NCBI RefSeq assembly: GCF_004115745.1
Contig: NZ_QXIL01000010.1
Location: 1-64,000 of the forward strand
Length of the DNA stretch: 64,000 nt
DNA from: Levilactobacillus suantsaii
GTDB lineage: Bacteria > Bacillota > Bacilli > Lactobacillales > Lactobacillaceae
Direction of reading: 5' to 3'
The position numbers were made by a program, and so were the translations under genes. Positions 35,530 through 44,823 of the stretch are shown here, one piece after another. The notes under the pieces were generated by a model that worked only from the letters and a program-made list of their open reading frames with translations, did not search any database and was not told the origin of the DNA. Position 1 is the stretch's first letter. Each line of letters begins with the position of its first letter.

Positions 35530-36681
35530 ATGGCTGATTTAGATGAAATCATTAAACTGCACGAACGCGCCACGGGGGTCCTGGATATCAGCTCCGAACT
35601 ACCCGTCAATAACGCCGCCGACTTAGGTAAAGCCTACACGCCGGGGGTGGCTGGCATCTCCAAGCTCATCGCGGCTCATCCCGAGATGAAACGCAAACTG
35701 ACGTTAAGTGGCAAACTCGTCGCCGTCGTCACCGATGGCTCCGCCGTTTTGGGGTTGGGCAACATCGGCCCCGCCGGTGGATTACCCGTCGTTGAAGGTA
35801 AAGCTCTACTTTACAAGTACTTAGCGGGCGTTGATGCGCTGCCGTTAGCCGTCGATCAAGTGCCCGTCGACCAAGTCGTCGCCACCATTAAAAACACCGC
35901 GCAGAGTTTTGCGGGGATCCACCTCGAAGACATCGCGGCACCCCGCTGCTTTGAAATCGAAGACCAACTCAAACAAGTTCTCGATATCCCCGTCTACCAC
36001 GACGACCAGGAAGGGACCGCTATCGTGGTTCTGGCTGGTTTGATCAACGCGGCCAAAGTCACTCACAAATCATTAAGCGACTTAAAGGTCGTCGTCAACG
36101 GGGTCGGCGCTTCTGGTATCGCTACGGCCAAGCTCCTTTACGCCGCCGGGATTCACCAGTTAACCTTAGTCGACAAAGACGGGCTCGTCACCCCAGACGA
36201 CACCGACTATAACCGTTACCAACGCGACTTAGCCAAACAAGTGGGGGAGACCCGTGCTCCCAAGACGCCGCTGTCACAGGTCATGACCGACCAGGACGCC
36301 TTTGTTGGGCTTTCCGACGCCGATGTGTTGACCGGAACTGACGTTGACCACATGGCCAGCGACCCAATCATCTTTGCCCTGGCCAATCCCAAACCCGAAA
36401 TCGACCCGCAAGTCGCCCACGACCACCACGTTGGTGTGATGGCGACCGGCTCCAGCCAGTACCCGAACCAAGTCAACAACATTTTGGTCTTCCCCGGCCT
36501 GTTCGCCGGTCTGTTAGCCTCCGGACTGCGGACCGTCAACGCCGACCTCGAGACCAGCGTGGCGCACGCTTTAGCGGGCATGATTGCCACCCCAACGGCC
36601 GACGAAATTATCCCGAGCGTCTTTGCGGACGGCGTCGTCGACACGGTCACCGTGGCCGTCAAAGCCTTCGCCGAAAAGTAA
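35530..36681 (+). CDS. mae: Malic enzyme-family oxaloacetate decarboxylase
   Basis: In lactic acid bacterial citrate clusters this soluble protein (also called CitM) decarboxylates oxaloacetate to pyruvate and CO2. The 383 residues show YTPGVAGISKLI at the N-terminus, VTDGSAVLGLGNIGP, HLEDIAAPRCFEIE with the metal-binding acids, VYHDDQEGTAIV, and the nucleotide loop VVNGVGASGIA. Malate decarboxylation is the alternative activity. It leads the rightward row with citC, citX and citG, 30 bases apart. Confidence 0.88.
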   Translation: MADLDEIIKLHERATGVLDISSELPVNNAADLGKAYTPGVAGISKLIAAHPEMKRKLTLSGKLVAVVTDGSAVLGLGNIGPAGGLPVVEGKALLYKYLAGVDALPLAVDQVPVDQVVATIKNTAQSFAGIHLEDIAAPRCFEIEDQLKQVLDIPVYHDDQEGTAIVVLAGLINAAKVTHKSLSDLKVVVNGVGASGIATAKLLYAAGIHQLTLVDKDGLVTPDDTDYNRYQRDLAKQVGETRAPKTPLSQVMTDQDAFVGLSDADVLTGTDVDHMASDPIIFALANPKPEIDPQVAHDHHVGVMATGSSQYPNQVNNILVFPGLFAGLLASGLRTVNADLETSVAHALAGMIATPTADEIIPSVFADGVVDTVTVAVKAFAEK

Positions 36682-36711
36682 CCCGAATCTAGAAAGAAAG
36701 GGGCATTGTCC

Positions 36712-37767
36712 ATGCAAGCCGACATCATTGATTTATACCTCACCGACTCCGCCACCCGTAAGCAGTGGCAAGCCCTTTTGACCGACCTGGGCATCACCAA
36801 CTTTGCCGCCAGCGAAACGGCCCAGCTGGACCATACCGTGGGCATTTACGAGGGCGATAAATTGGTCGCGACCGGGTCCACGGCCGGTAACGTCATCAAG
36901 TACGTGGGGGCCTGCCATAAAAATAGCCAGGCTGGCGCCTACTTCAACGCCATCATCTCCGCGTTACTGACGCACTTGGCGCAAAACCAGATTTTTCACG
37001 TCTTCGTCTTCACCAAGCCCAAATACGTGGCCAGCTTCGAATACGTGGGCTTCCATGCCCTGGCACAGACCGAGAGTGGCGCCATCTTAGAGACCGGCGA
37101 CACCGGGGTTACCGCCTATATTCAAAGCTTGCCGCACCCCGAACTCAAGGCGGACGCCAAGGTCGCTGGCATCGTGATGAACGCCAACCCGTTCACCGTC
37201 GGCCACCATTACCTAGTGGAAACTGCCGCTAAGGAAAACGACCTGGTCTACGTCTTCGTGGTCAACACCGACGCGTCGCTCTTCACCACGGCCGAACGCC
37301 AGAACCTGGTTACCGCGGGCACGCAAGATTTACCCAACGTTGTCGTGGTCAACGGGAGCGACTACATGGTCAGTTACGCGACCTTCCCGGCCTACTTCTT
37401 ACCCACACCGGCAGCCGCAATCCATTTCCAGACTGAACTGGACGCCGAGATCTTTAAGACTCAGATTGCTCGACCGCTGAACCTGACCACCCGTTACGTG
37501 GGGACTGAGCCGTTCTCTAAGACCACTGGCATTTATAACCAGGTCCTAGAACAGCTCTTGCCTCCCGAAGTTACGGTCAAAGAAGTGCCCCGCCTGGCCG
37601 CAAACGACCAGCCGATTACAGCCACGGCCGTCCGCCAAGCCATCGCCGACAACGATTTAGCTTCCGTTAAAGCAAGCTTACCGGCCACTACCGCGGCGTT
37701 CATCCAGGCTCATTTAGAGACCCTGCAGGCCCGCATCACCGCCGGTCAACGGATTGCCGGTAACTAA
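36712..37767 (+). CDS. citC: [Citrate (pro-3S)-lyase] ligase CitC
   Basis: Acetylates the thiol of the citrate lyase prosthetic group, activating the enzyme at the cost of ATP. The 351 residues have an N-terminal GNAT-like part (GVTNF-like ITNFAASETAQLDHTVGIY) and a nucleotidyl-transferase part with MNANPFTVGHHYLVETA. A TTG at 36706 is in frame, but ATG 36712 sits at good spacing from AAAGGGG. Part of mae-citCXG. Confidence 0.95.
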   Translation: MQADIIDLYLTDSATRKQWQALLTDLGITNFAASETAQLDHTVGIYEGDKLVATGSTAGNVIKYVGACHKNSQAGAYFNAIISALLTHLAQNQIFHVFVFTKPKYVASFEYVGFHALAQTESGAILETGDTGVTAYIQSLPHPELKADAKVAGIVMNANPFTVGHHYLVETAAKENDLVYVFVVNTDASLFTTAERQNLVTAGTQDLPNVVVVNGSDYMVSYATFPAYFLPTPAAAIHFQTELDAEIFKTQIARPLNLTTRYVGTEPFSKTTGIYNQVLEQLLPPEVTVKEVPRLAANDQPITATAVRQAIADNDLASVKASLPATTAAFIQAHLETLQARITAGQRIAGN

Positions 37768-37796
37768 ACCAAGTGCTTTCAGAAAGGATTGTTCGT

Positions 37797-38357
37797 ATGA
37801 CACCCACTACCTTTGCGACCGGTGACCCGCAAGATATCGCCGCCGTGCTCGCCAATAAGGACCACCGCGCCGCTTACCAACGGCAACTCATGACGGCCCA
37901 TCCCGACCAAACGGTCTTAGCGTTGAAACTCAACACCCCGGGACCCATCAAAAATAACGCCCGGATAACGGCGGCCTTTGACGCTGGATTGGCCGCTTTT
38001 ACCCACGACCTGACACGCCAACAAGTGACCACGACCTTGGTCGACCGCTGGGACAACCCCACCGGCCCCGAAGCCTTCCTGTTAAGTGCCACGGATGCGA
38101 CCACCATGAAACAACTGGCGGTGGCCTTGGAGGACCAGCACCCGTTGGGTCGGTTATTCGACATCGACGTCTTGACTAGCCACCACGAAGGCCCGCTGAG
38201 TCGCCAGGACAACAATCTGCCCCAACGGCGTTGCTTCATTTGTAACCGGCCAGCCAAGGTCTGTGCTCGGTCGCGCGCCCATAGTGTCTTAGAGCTCCAG
38301 ACCGCCATCGACCAGACCCTCACCACCTACTTTACCGAACAGGAGTCGAAGCAATAA
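37797..38357 (+). CDS. citX: Holo-citrate lyase synthase CitX
   Basis: Transfers the phosphoribosyl-dephospho-CoA group to a Ser of CitD. The 186 residues show GPIKNNARITAAFD and the cysteine-rich signature RRCFICNRPAKVCARSRAH. It starts from the ATG at 37797 with AGAAAGGA; the longer frame to 37773 has no such site. It overlaps citG by one base (TAATG), so they are coupled. Confidence 0.94.
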   Translation: MTPTTFATGDPQDIAAVLANKDHRAAYQRQLMTAHPDQTVLALKLNTPGPIKNNARITAAFDAGLAAFTHDLTRQQVTTTLVDRWDNPTGPEAFLLSATDATTMKQLAVALEDQHPLGRLFDIDVLTSHHEGPLSRQDNNLPQRRCFICNRPAKVCARSRAHSVLELQTAIDQTLTTYFTEQESKQ

Positions 38358-39205
38358 TGTCCCTTGCACCCGCCATCTTAAACGCCCACCGCGCCCTCTT
38401 GTACGAGGTTTCCGTGACCCCCAAGCCCGGGCTGGTCGACCCCGCCGACGTGGGGCCGCACCCCGACATGGACGTCTTCACCTTTATCGACAGTGCTACG
38501 GCGCTTGAAGATTACTGGGCGACTTGTTACCAACTCGGCCACACCTTCGTGGGGGCCCACCTGCCTGATCTATTTCACGAGATTCGCCCAGCCGGCGTGG
38601 CCGCCGAAAAAGCCATGTTTCGTGCCACTCAAGGCATCAATACCCACAAGGGCGCCGTCTTTTCTTTAGGCGTCATTGTCGCGGCCGTGGGGGCCCAGAC
38701 CCGCCACGCTGCTTACAACACCGGCGCGACTTTGAACTTAGTCAAAGCCATGCTGGCCGGACTGACCGCCCACGACTTCGCCGGCATCGCCGACAAGCCC
38801 GCCGACCAACTCACGGCCGGCGAGCGCCAGTACCTCAAGTACGGTACCACGGGCATCCGCGGCCAAGCCGAGGCCGGGTTTCCGGTGGTGGCAACCCTGA
38901 GTTTGCCCGCCCTACGGCGAAGTCGGGGGTCTCGGACCACGCGGTTACTCGACACGTTATTGACCATCGTGGCCCACACCGCCGATAGCAACCTGATCAA
39001 ACGTGCGGGTACCTTAGATATCGTCCCCTGGGCCCAACAGACTGCCCAGGAGATTCTGGATGCGGGGGGCAGTCAGACCCCGACCGGACGGCAACTTTTA
39101 GTGGCGATGAATACCACCTTCAAGGCTAAAAATTTGAGTCTAGGCGGGTCAGCTGACCTCCTGATTCTCACGATTTATTTAGGGTTAATGGAAAAGAGTC
39201 TTTAA
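38357..39205 (+). CDS. citG: Triphosphoribosyl-dephospho-CoA synthase CitG
   Basis: Makes the precursor of the citrate lyase prosthetic group from ATP and dephospho-CoA. The 282 residues show TPKPGLVDPADVGPHPDM, NTHKGAVFSLG and GIRGQAEAGFPVV, the usual family motifs. ATG overlaps the citX stop. It is the last gene of the rightward cit row and ends at a terminator. Confidence 0.95.
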   Translation: MSLAPAILNAHRALLYEVSVTPKPGLVDPADVGPHPDMDVFTFIDSATALEDYWATCYQLGHTFVGAHLPDLFHEIRPAGVAAEKAMFRATQGINTHKGAVFSLGVIVAAVGAQTRHAAYNTGATLNLVKAMLAGLTAHDFAGIADKPADQLTAGERQYLKYGTTGIRGQAEAGFPVVATLSLPALRRSRGSRTTRLLDTLLTIVAHTADSNLIKRAGTLDIVPWAQQTAQEILDAGGSQTPTGRQLLVAMNTTFKAKNLSLGGSADLLILTIYLGLMEKSL

Positions 39206-39215
39206 TTTAAATTTG

Positions 39216-39262
39216 AAACGCCCAGTGCTCCGACTTTCATCAGTCGCGGCACTGGGCGTTTT
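39216..39262 (+). terminator. terminator after citG
   Basis: Arms AAACGCCCAGTGC and GCACTGGGCGTTT, with an inner CGACT/AGTCG pair, followed by TT. A weaker leftward hairpin at about 39281-39315 would serve the convergent lysR gene. Confidence 0.82.
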
Positions 39263-39332
39263 AAGTTAGCACAACACAAAAGGGCCCCCCAGCCACAAAA
39301 GCTTGAGGGACCTTCGTTTAGTTTCATTTCAA

Positions 39333-40232
39333 TCAATGAGCTGATTGGCCGTGGTGCCGTAACCCAAAGAGCACGCTGATAAATTCACGCTGAATCTCGT
39401 TGGGTAAAAATTTCTTCCGAACCACTAGCGACATATTGAACCGGTCCGCGACCGGATCGCTTAACGCTAATGAACTAACCTGGTCGCTGGGTGTGATGGC
39501 GTCCCCCACTAAGAGGCTAACGCCAAAGCCTGTGGCGACTAAGGCTTTGATCAGCGGCATGTTCGGCGTACTGTAGACCACCCGCGGTCTAAACCCCGCA
39601 AAGTGACTATAATCACGCAATGCCTGCGGGTGCACGAATTTACCAGTCATCGAGATAAAGTTCTCGTTGGCAAGTTCACTAAATTCAATCTCCCCGCGTT
39701 GGGCCAACCGGTGCTTGGGACTGACGACGGCCCGAAACTCGTGCGCCGCGAGCAACGTCGCGTCTAAGCCCGGTTCCTGTAACGGTCGCACCGACCCTAG
39801 GAGCGCTACGTCAATCTTACCGGCCTGGAGTTCCTTCAACAGGTCTCCCGACCCGACTTCGAGCGTTTTCATATACTTCAACAGGCCGCGCGAGAACAAC
39901 TCTCCCGCCACCAGCGGAAACCACAGGGTCCCGATGATGGGTGGCATGCCGAAACTAATCGTAGATTGATCAGCCCGCCGAACTTCACTGTGGGCCAAGT
40001 CTAGGTTCTTCAAGACCAGTTGGGCCCGTTGATACAACAGGAGTCCTGGTCGGGTAATCGTGAGCGTGTTATGCGCATGGTCGCGTTGGACCAGCGTGGC
40101 GTTAAATTCTGCTTCCAGGCGTTTGACCGCCACCGTAATGGTGGGCTGACTGACCGAGAAGCGCGCAGCGACCGCGGTGTAATTTTTTAAGTCCACCAGC
40201 GCCGCGAAATAGGCTAAGTCCCGTGTGTTCAA
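39333..40232 (-). CDS. LysR-family regulator (first of two paralogues)
   Basis: A 299-residue LysR-type protein: helix-turn-helix FSVSQPTITVAVKRLEAEF (about 26-44) and a C-terminal effector domain. Clearly a paralogue of the LysR at 51379-52296, both starting MNTRDLA and sharing FGxPPxIG and FVHPxA patterns. Similar proteins (MleR type) control malate or citrate use. It starts with TTG, 30 bases after citF, in the citD-E-F transcript, so the lyase operon may carry its own regulator. Its ligand is unknown. Confidence 0.9.
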   Translation of the reverse strand: MNTRDLAYFAALVDLKNYTAVAARFSVSQPTITVAVKRLEAEFNATLVQRDHAHNTLTITRPGLLLYQRAQLVLKNLDLAHSEVRRADQSTISFGMPPIIGTLWFPLVAGELFSRGLLKYMKTLEVGSGDLLKELQAGKIDVALLGSVRPLQEPGLDATLLAAHEFRAVVSPKHRLAQRGEIEFSELANENFISMTGKFVHPQALRDYSHFAGFRPRVVYSTPNMPLIKALVATGFGVSLLVGDAITPSDQVSSLALSDPVADRFNMSLVVRKKFLPNEIQREFISVLFGLRHHGQSAH

Positions 40233-40261
40233 TGTGTCGCCCCAATCTAACCGGGGGAAGA

Positions 40262-41800
40262 CTAGTCCTTAACCTGCTTGATTTCGTCGATGATACTACC
40301 GTCACGGTATTCTACCATGGCAACGGTCCGGTCGGTGAATTCAAGCGGCTTCGGTTGGCCTACCCGCTTTTCGGCTAATTTTTGTAGGTCTTCGATCTTG
40401 AAGACTGGGACTCCCGGAATATTGCTGAGCTTAGCAACCAAGTCTTTTCGCTTAGGGTTAATGGCAATTCCTACTTCGGTGACCAAGACGTCAATCGAAT
40501 CACCTGGCGTCACCACCGTGGTGACATCTGGCACGACCGTGGCAATCCGACCCCGAACCAGGGGTGCGGAAATGATGGTCAATTTGCTAGTGGCCGCATC
40601 TTGGTGACCCCCAACGGCTCCCCGAATCACACCGTCGGAACCAGTCATGACGTTGACGTTGAACTTGGTGTCGATTTCCAAGGCACTCAGGATGGCCACG
40701 TCAAGTTGGTCGACCATGGCACCCTTGTTGTCGGGATCAGCGTACCAGGACGCGTCGATTTCTTGTTGGTTCGGGTTCTTCTGCATGGAAGAAGCCGCAC
40801 CCTTATCAAAGTCTTGGACGTCCATGACCCGCCGAACCAGGCCCTCTTCGAGCAAGTCCGTGGTTGGTTTAGTAATCCCACCTAAAGCAAAGGAAGCCGT
40901 AATCTTGTTGGCTAACATGGCTGCCCGTAAGTACCGGGTAACCGCTAAGGCCGCACCACCAGAACCCGTCTGGAAGGAGAACCCGTCTTTAAAGTACGGG
41001 GAGTGCGTAATCACACTGTTGACCATTTCGGCAATCTTCAATTCCTTTGGGTCCTTGGTGAACCGGGTAGCCCCTGATCCAATTTTATCAGGATCCCCGA
41101 CTTCGTCAACTTGCACCACGTAGTCCACTTGGGTCTGCTTGATGGAAGCCGGCGTGTTCGGGTAGTCGACCAAGTTATCGGTCAGTAAGACCACGTTGTC
41201 CGCATATTGGGCGTCCATCAAGGCGTAACCTAAGGAACCAAAGACGGCCTTCCCAGCCATCCCGTTGGCGTTCCCTAGCTTATCAGCGTTTGGTACCCCG
41301 AGGAAGGCCACGTCGATCTTGATGTCGCCGTGTTCGATGGCCCGGGCCCGGTTACCGTGAGAGCGGAAGATGACCGGGTTCTTCAAACCACCGTGAGACA
41401 CGAAGTCCCCGAGTGAGCCCCGCATCCCGGAACTGGTGATGTTGGTGATGGTCCCCGCTTTGATAGCTTCGATGACCATGTCGTTCATGACCCCAGTCAG
41501 AGAAGATGGGGCTAACGTCAAGTTCTTGATGCCAGCGTCGATGATGACCCGCATCACCTTGTTAAAGACATAGTCCCCGTTTCGGAAGTGGTGGTGAAAC
41601 GAAATCGTCATGCCGTCTTTGACCGTGGCCTTGACCACGTCTTCGATGGACTTGACGACCTTGTTGTCACCCGTGGAAACGTGAACTTTAGGAGCGACCC
41701 GTTGGATGTCGGGGTTCCCAATTTCAGTTGAAGTATATGGCTTGTAATCTAATTCCTTCAGCAAGTCATCGGACAAGGTCCGGTTTACATTATTCTTCAA
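40262..41800 (-). CDS. citF: Citrate lyase alpha subunit CitF
   Basis: Acetyl-ACP:citrate acyl-ACP transferase part of citrate lyase. About 512 residues with [29 protein letters not shown] and the C-terminal INPKRKDL region typical of CitF. Three nearby starts are possible: TTG 41821, ATG 41806 and TTG 41800. AGGAGG sits 3 bases ahead of the ATG but 9 ahead of TTG 41800, so I use the latter. It overlaps the end of citE. Confidence 0.95.
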   Translation of the reverse strand: MKNNVNRTLSDDLLKELDYKPYTSTEIGNPDIQRVAPKVHVSTGDNKVVKSIEDVVKATVKDGMTISFHHHFRNGDYVFNKVMRVIIDAGIKNLTLAPSSLTGVMNDMVIEAIKAGTITNITSSGMRGSLGDFVSHGGLKNPVIFRSHGNRARAIEHGDIKIDVAFLGVPNADKLGNANGMAGKAVFGSLGYALMDAQYADNVVLLTDNLVDYPNTPASIKQTQVDYVVQVDEVGDPDKIGSGATRFTKDPKELKIAEMVNSVITHSPYFKDGFSFQTGSGGAALAVTRYLRAAMLANKITASFALGGITKPTTDLLEEGLVRRVMDVQDFDKGAASSMQKNPNQQEIDASWYADPDNKGAMVDQLDVAILSALEIDTKFNVNVMTGSDGVIRGAVGGHQDAATSKLTIISAPLVRGRIATVVPDVTTVVTPGDSIDVLVTEVGIAINPKRKDLVAKLSNIPGVPVFKIEDLQKLAEKRVGQPKPLEFTDRTVAMVEYRDGSIIDEIKQVKD

Positions 41801-42704
41801 TATCATTACCCTCCTCGTCAACTAAGTGTGACGCCTGTGCTAAACGCATCACGCGTTGGGCCCGCATTACAACTGGCCGGTCAACCATTTGACCGTTCAT
41901 CGAAATGACACCAGAGCCCTTCAGCTTGGCTTCCTTGATGGCGTTGATCACGTTACGAGCATTCGCAATTTCCTTGGCCGTCGGTTCGTAGACCGAGTTG
42001 ACCATCTTGATCTGCCGTGGGTTGACCAGTGACTTCCCGTCGAACCCGAGTTGGTGAATGTACCGGGTCTCGCGGTAGAAACCATCGGTATCGTCCATGT
42101 TGGTGAAGACCGTATCGAAGGCGGCGATGCCAGCGGCCCGGGCGGAGTGGAGTACCATGTTGCGGGCAAATTCCAGTTCGGCGCCATCAGGGTAGCGGTG
42201 CGTCTTCATGTCAGTGGTATAGTCTTCAGCGGACAAGGCCAATCCGATCATCCGGTCGGAGGAAGCGGCAATGGCGGGGGCGTTCAAGACACCCTTGGCA
42301 CTTTCGATGGCCGCCATGACGTGGGTGGAGCCAACTTCGCGGCCAAATTCCTTTTCGGCAGCTTCGACATCCTTGACTAAGTCTTGAATCATCTTGGCGG
42401 ATTCGACTTTTGGTAACCGCACAACTTCGATGCCGGCCTTGACCATGGCCCGCACATCGTTGTGGTAGTACGGCGTGTCAATGCCGTTGACCCGCACGAC
42501 TAATTCGGCACCTTCGTAATCCTGCGTTTGCAGGGATTCGTAAACTAAGACTCGCGCCGCGTCCTTTTCAGCTAAGGAAACGGAGTCTTCGAGGTCGAAC
42601 ATAATGGAGTCGGCACCGTAGATTCCGGCATCCTTGACCATTGCGGGGTTATTCCCCGGCACGAACATCATGGTCCGGCGTAAACGTTCTGAATTTTCTG
42701 CCAT
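41790..42704 (-). CDS. citE: Citrate lyase beta subunit CitE
   Basis: Citryl-ACP lyase that splits citryl-ACP to acetyl-ACP and oxaloacetate. The 304 residues show [14 protein letters not shown] at the N-terminus, [19 protein letters not shown] and [11 protein letters not shown] with the metal-binding acids. The frame opens at 42788; ATG 42704 follows GGGAGG and lies 2 bases after the citD stop. Confidence 0.95.
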   Translation of the reverse strand: MAENSERLRRTMMFVPGNNPAMVKDAGIYGADSIMFDLEDSVSLAEKDAARVLVYESLQTQDYEGAELVVRVNGIDTPYYHNDVRAMVKAGIEVVRLPKVESAKMIQDLVKDVEAAEKEFGREVGSTHVMAAIESAKGVLNAPAIAASSDRMIGLALSAEDYTTDMKTHRYPDGAELEFARNMVLHSARAAGIAAFDTVFTNMDDTDGFYRETRYIHQLGFDGKSLVNPRQIKMVNSVYEPTAKEIANARNVINAIKEAKLKGSGVISMNGQMVDRPVVMRAQRVMRLAQASHLVDEEGNDIEE

Positions 42705-42706
42705 CG

Positions 42707-43000
42707 TTAGAATACCTCCCATGCTGGTTGATCCGTGGTTCCTAAGGCCCGTTGCGCAGCGGCAATGGTCCGTGCCTTGACGACACAATCCAACGCGCCC
42801 TTGTCAACGGCCTTGACGTTGGCTGCCGTAATCTTCAAGGCTTGCAATGTCTGGGTGATGACGGCCCGAATTTGGTCGCCGAATTGCTTTTCCACCGCGG
42901 AGTCCAGGGTAATCTGGATACCGTCGGTGCCTTTGCTCAACATAATTTGGATATCGGATGACTCCAAGGTACCCGCTAATGCTGTTTGCTTAATCTCCAT
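42707..43000 (-). CDS. citD: Citrate lyase acyl carrier protein CitD
   Basis: Small gamma subunit carrying the phosphoribosyl-dephospho-CoA prosthetic group. The 97 residues begin [16 protein letters not shown]; the Ser in GTLESSD is the attachment site in the family. An upstream in-frame start at 43018 is less likely because GAAAGGGA sits ahead of ATG 43000. First gene of citD-E-F-lysR. Confidence 0.94.
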   Translation of the reverse strand: MEIKQTALAGTLESSDIQIMLSKGTDGIQITLDSAVEKQFGDQIRAVITQTLQALKITAANVKAVDKGALDCVVKARTIAAAQRALGTTDQPAWEVF

Positions 43001-43155
43001 TAAGTCCATCCCTTTCACGAGTGTTAACTAGTCATGTAAATCATCACGAAGTTATCTGACGGAATTGATTTCTTTTACCCTTTAATTGTAGCTCGTCTTT
43101 TGAAAAAATTCAAATATTTCTGTTATTTTTGTATTTTTTAAAATATTTTGTGAAA
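43001..43155 (-). promoter_or_regulatory. AT-rich region upstream of citD
   Basis: A 155-base gap with strongly AT-rich sequence (TATTTTTTAAAATATTTTG at 43131-43149). It resembles the AT-rich stretch between the CitI-like gene and mae, so a shared activator site is possible. No clear -35 was found. Confidence 0.35.
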
Positions 43156-43187
43156 GAAAAAGCTATCTCGCTGAGCGAGATAGCTTT
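43156..43187. terminator. terminator after citT
   Basis: Arms AAAGCTATCTCGC and GCGAGATAGCTTT with a 3-base loop, T-rich beyond on the minus strand. It lies just past the transporter stop and insulates citD-E-F. Confidence 0.85.
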
Positions 43188-43192
43188 CATGT

Positions 43193-44611
43193 TTACCAAA
43201 GACCCAGAACTTTCATCCAGAGACTCCCAATGCCGAACCAAACGACAAGGTAGAAGAGCCCTAAGATGGCGTTCATGCGCCACCAGTCGGATTGGGCAAC
43301 GTAGCCCGTCTCGAAGAGTAACGTAGCCGGACCACTGGCGTAGTGTGACGTAGAACTGTACAACGCCCCACACATCGCCAACGTAATCCCGGCGAACATC
43401 GGTGGCACGCCGGCCGCAATGGCAATCCCCAGCAGCGCCGCGTACATGGCACTGACGTGGGCGGTCCCACTGGCGAACAGGTAGTGAGAGTAGAAGTAGA
43501 AGACCAACAGGATGGCCAGGACCAAGCCCCAGTTCATGCCGTTCAAAGCGCCCCCTAAAGCCTTCGATAACCACGGAATGAAACCTAAGTCGTTTAATTC
43601 GTTGGCCATGAAGATCAGAATGGAGAACCAGATCAACGTGCTCCAAGCCCCGGTTTCATGCAGGATGTCATCAATGGATAAGACCCCACAAAGAATCAGG
43701 ATGGCAACGGCTAAGAAGGCAACCGTCGCCGCATCGATGCCGATGACGCTGGACAAAATCCAGAGAACCAAGGCCAAAACGAAGACCCCGGTCATGACTT
43801 TTTCGGCAAACGTCATCTTCCCCATCTTGGCTAATTCACCCTCGGCCCAACTTTTGGCGTGGGGGGAATCTTTAACTTCTGGTGGATACATCTTGTAAAT
43901 AATGTATGGAACCAATAACAAACTAATGATACCTGGAACCACACCGGCTACGAACCAGCCCATCCAGGTGATGGTGACGTGGAGCGTCTTCGCCAAAGAA
44001 ACGGCTAACAAGTTTGGCGCCATGGCGGTCATGAACATTGCGGACGTGATGATATTCCCGTGGAATTCCACGTAGGTCAGAAAGGACCCCATCTTCCGTT
44101 GGGTACCGTCTTCCGGGTCGGACCCGAAAGTTTGCGCCAATGACTTCAGAATCGGATAAACAATTCCTCCGGCCCGGGCCGTGTTACTTGGCGTCGCCGG
44201 TGACAGAATCAAATCGACCCCGACTAATGAGTAAGCCAACCCTAAGGTCCGCTTCCCGAAGAGCCGCACGAAGATCAATGCGATTCGCCGCCCTAAACCG
44301 GTCTTCACAAAGCCCCGAGACAGGCAGTAGGCCATAACAATCAGCCAAACCGTCTTGTTCCCAAATCCGGTCACGGCCTTGTCCATTGGGACGAGTCCCA
44401 CCAAAATGGTGAAGACGAACCCGGTCAAAGCCACCCCGGCAATCGGCAGGGGCTGGGTGATACACCCAATGATGGTCGCCACGAAAATGGCGAACATGTG
44501 CCAAGCGGCCATCGAGACGCTAGCTGGCTTGATTGGTGAGGCCAACCAGATGATCAGCCCAATTAGAATGGGCCAAATAAATTTTTTATACTTTACTTTT
44601 TCCAATGACAT
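43193..44611 (-). CDS. citT: Citrate/succinate-type dicarboxylate antiporter (DASS)
   Basis: A 472-residue transporter with about 12-14 helices, of the divalent anion:sodium symporter family that includes E. coli CitT and TtdT. The two family signatures are seen as SPATPSNTARAGG (about 137-149) and LYSSTSHYASGPATLLF. CitT exchanges citrate for succinate. Here it sits between the citrate lyase genes and frdA/fumC, which fits the same exchange. No 2-hydroxycarboxylate transporter of the CitP type is present. ATG follows CGGAGG. Confidence 0.85.
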   Translation of the reverse strand: MSLEKVKYKKFIWPILIGLIIWLASPIKPASVSMAAWHMFAIFVATIIGCITQPLPIAGVALTGFVFTILVGLVPMDKAVTGFGNKTVWLIVMAYCLSRGFVKTGLGRRIALIFVRLFGKRTLGLAYSLVGVDLILSPATPSNTARAGGIVYPILKSLAQTFGSDPEDGTQRKMGSFLTYVEFHGNIITSAMFMTAMAPNLLAVSLAKTLHVTITWMGWFVAGVVPGIISLLLVPYIIYKMYPPEVKDSPHAKSWAEGELAKMGKMTFAEKVMTGVFVLALVLWILSSVIGIDAATVAFLAVAILILCGVLSIDDILHETGAWSTLIWFSILIFMANELNDLGFIPWLSKALGGALNGMNWGLVLAILLVFYFYSHYLFASGTAHVSAMYAALLGIAIAAGVPPMFAGITLAMCGALYSSTSHYASGPATLLFETGYVAQSDWWRMNAILGLFYLVVWFGIGSLWMKVLGLW

Positions 44612-44710
44612 TCGAATGCCTCCGTTGTGCTATGTGCTGAAACGACTCTCAAAATGAATAACGACGGATCGAAACCATTGTGCTGAGACCTGTTTCAAAC
44701 GTTGGTGCTT

Positions 44711-44745
44711 GCCTTACCTCGTGGGCAGGTGCCGCGGGGTAAGGC
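44711..44745. other. hairpin upstream of citT
   Basis: GCCTTACC and GGTAAGGC enclose 19 bases. It lies in the 212-base gap between frdA and citT without a T tract, so it may be a processing or regulatory stem rather than a terminator. A weaker GC-rich stem (about 44788-44816) near the frdA stop may end that transcript partly. Confidence 0.35.
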
Positions 44746-44823
44746 CCTCCTAAAATTAGAAGGTCCATGTACACGAAAGGGCAGCTGGCCGTTTGCTAAC
44801 CGCCCTGTTCGTTTTAAGATTAA

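Noticed and set aside
36216-36845. 209-codon minus-strand open frame across mae and citC
   Set aside because: It spans two recognised genes in antisense, with Ser/Ala-rich composition and no domain. It is considered accidental.
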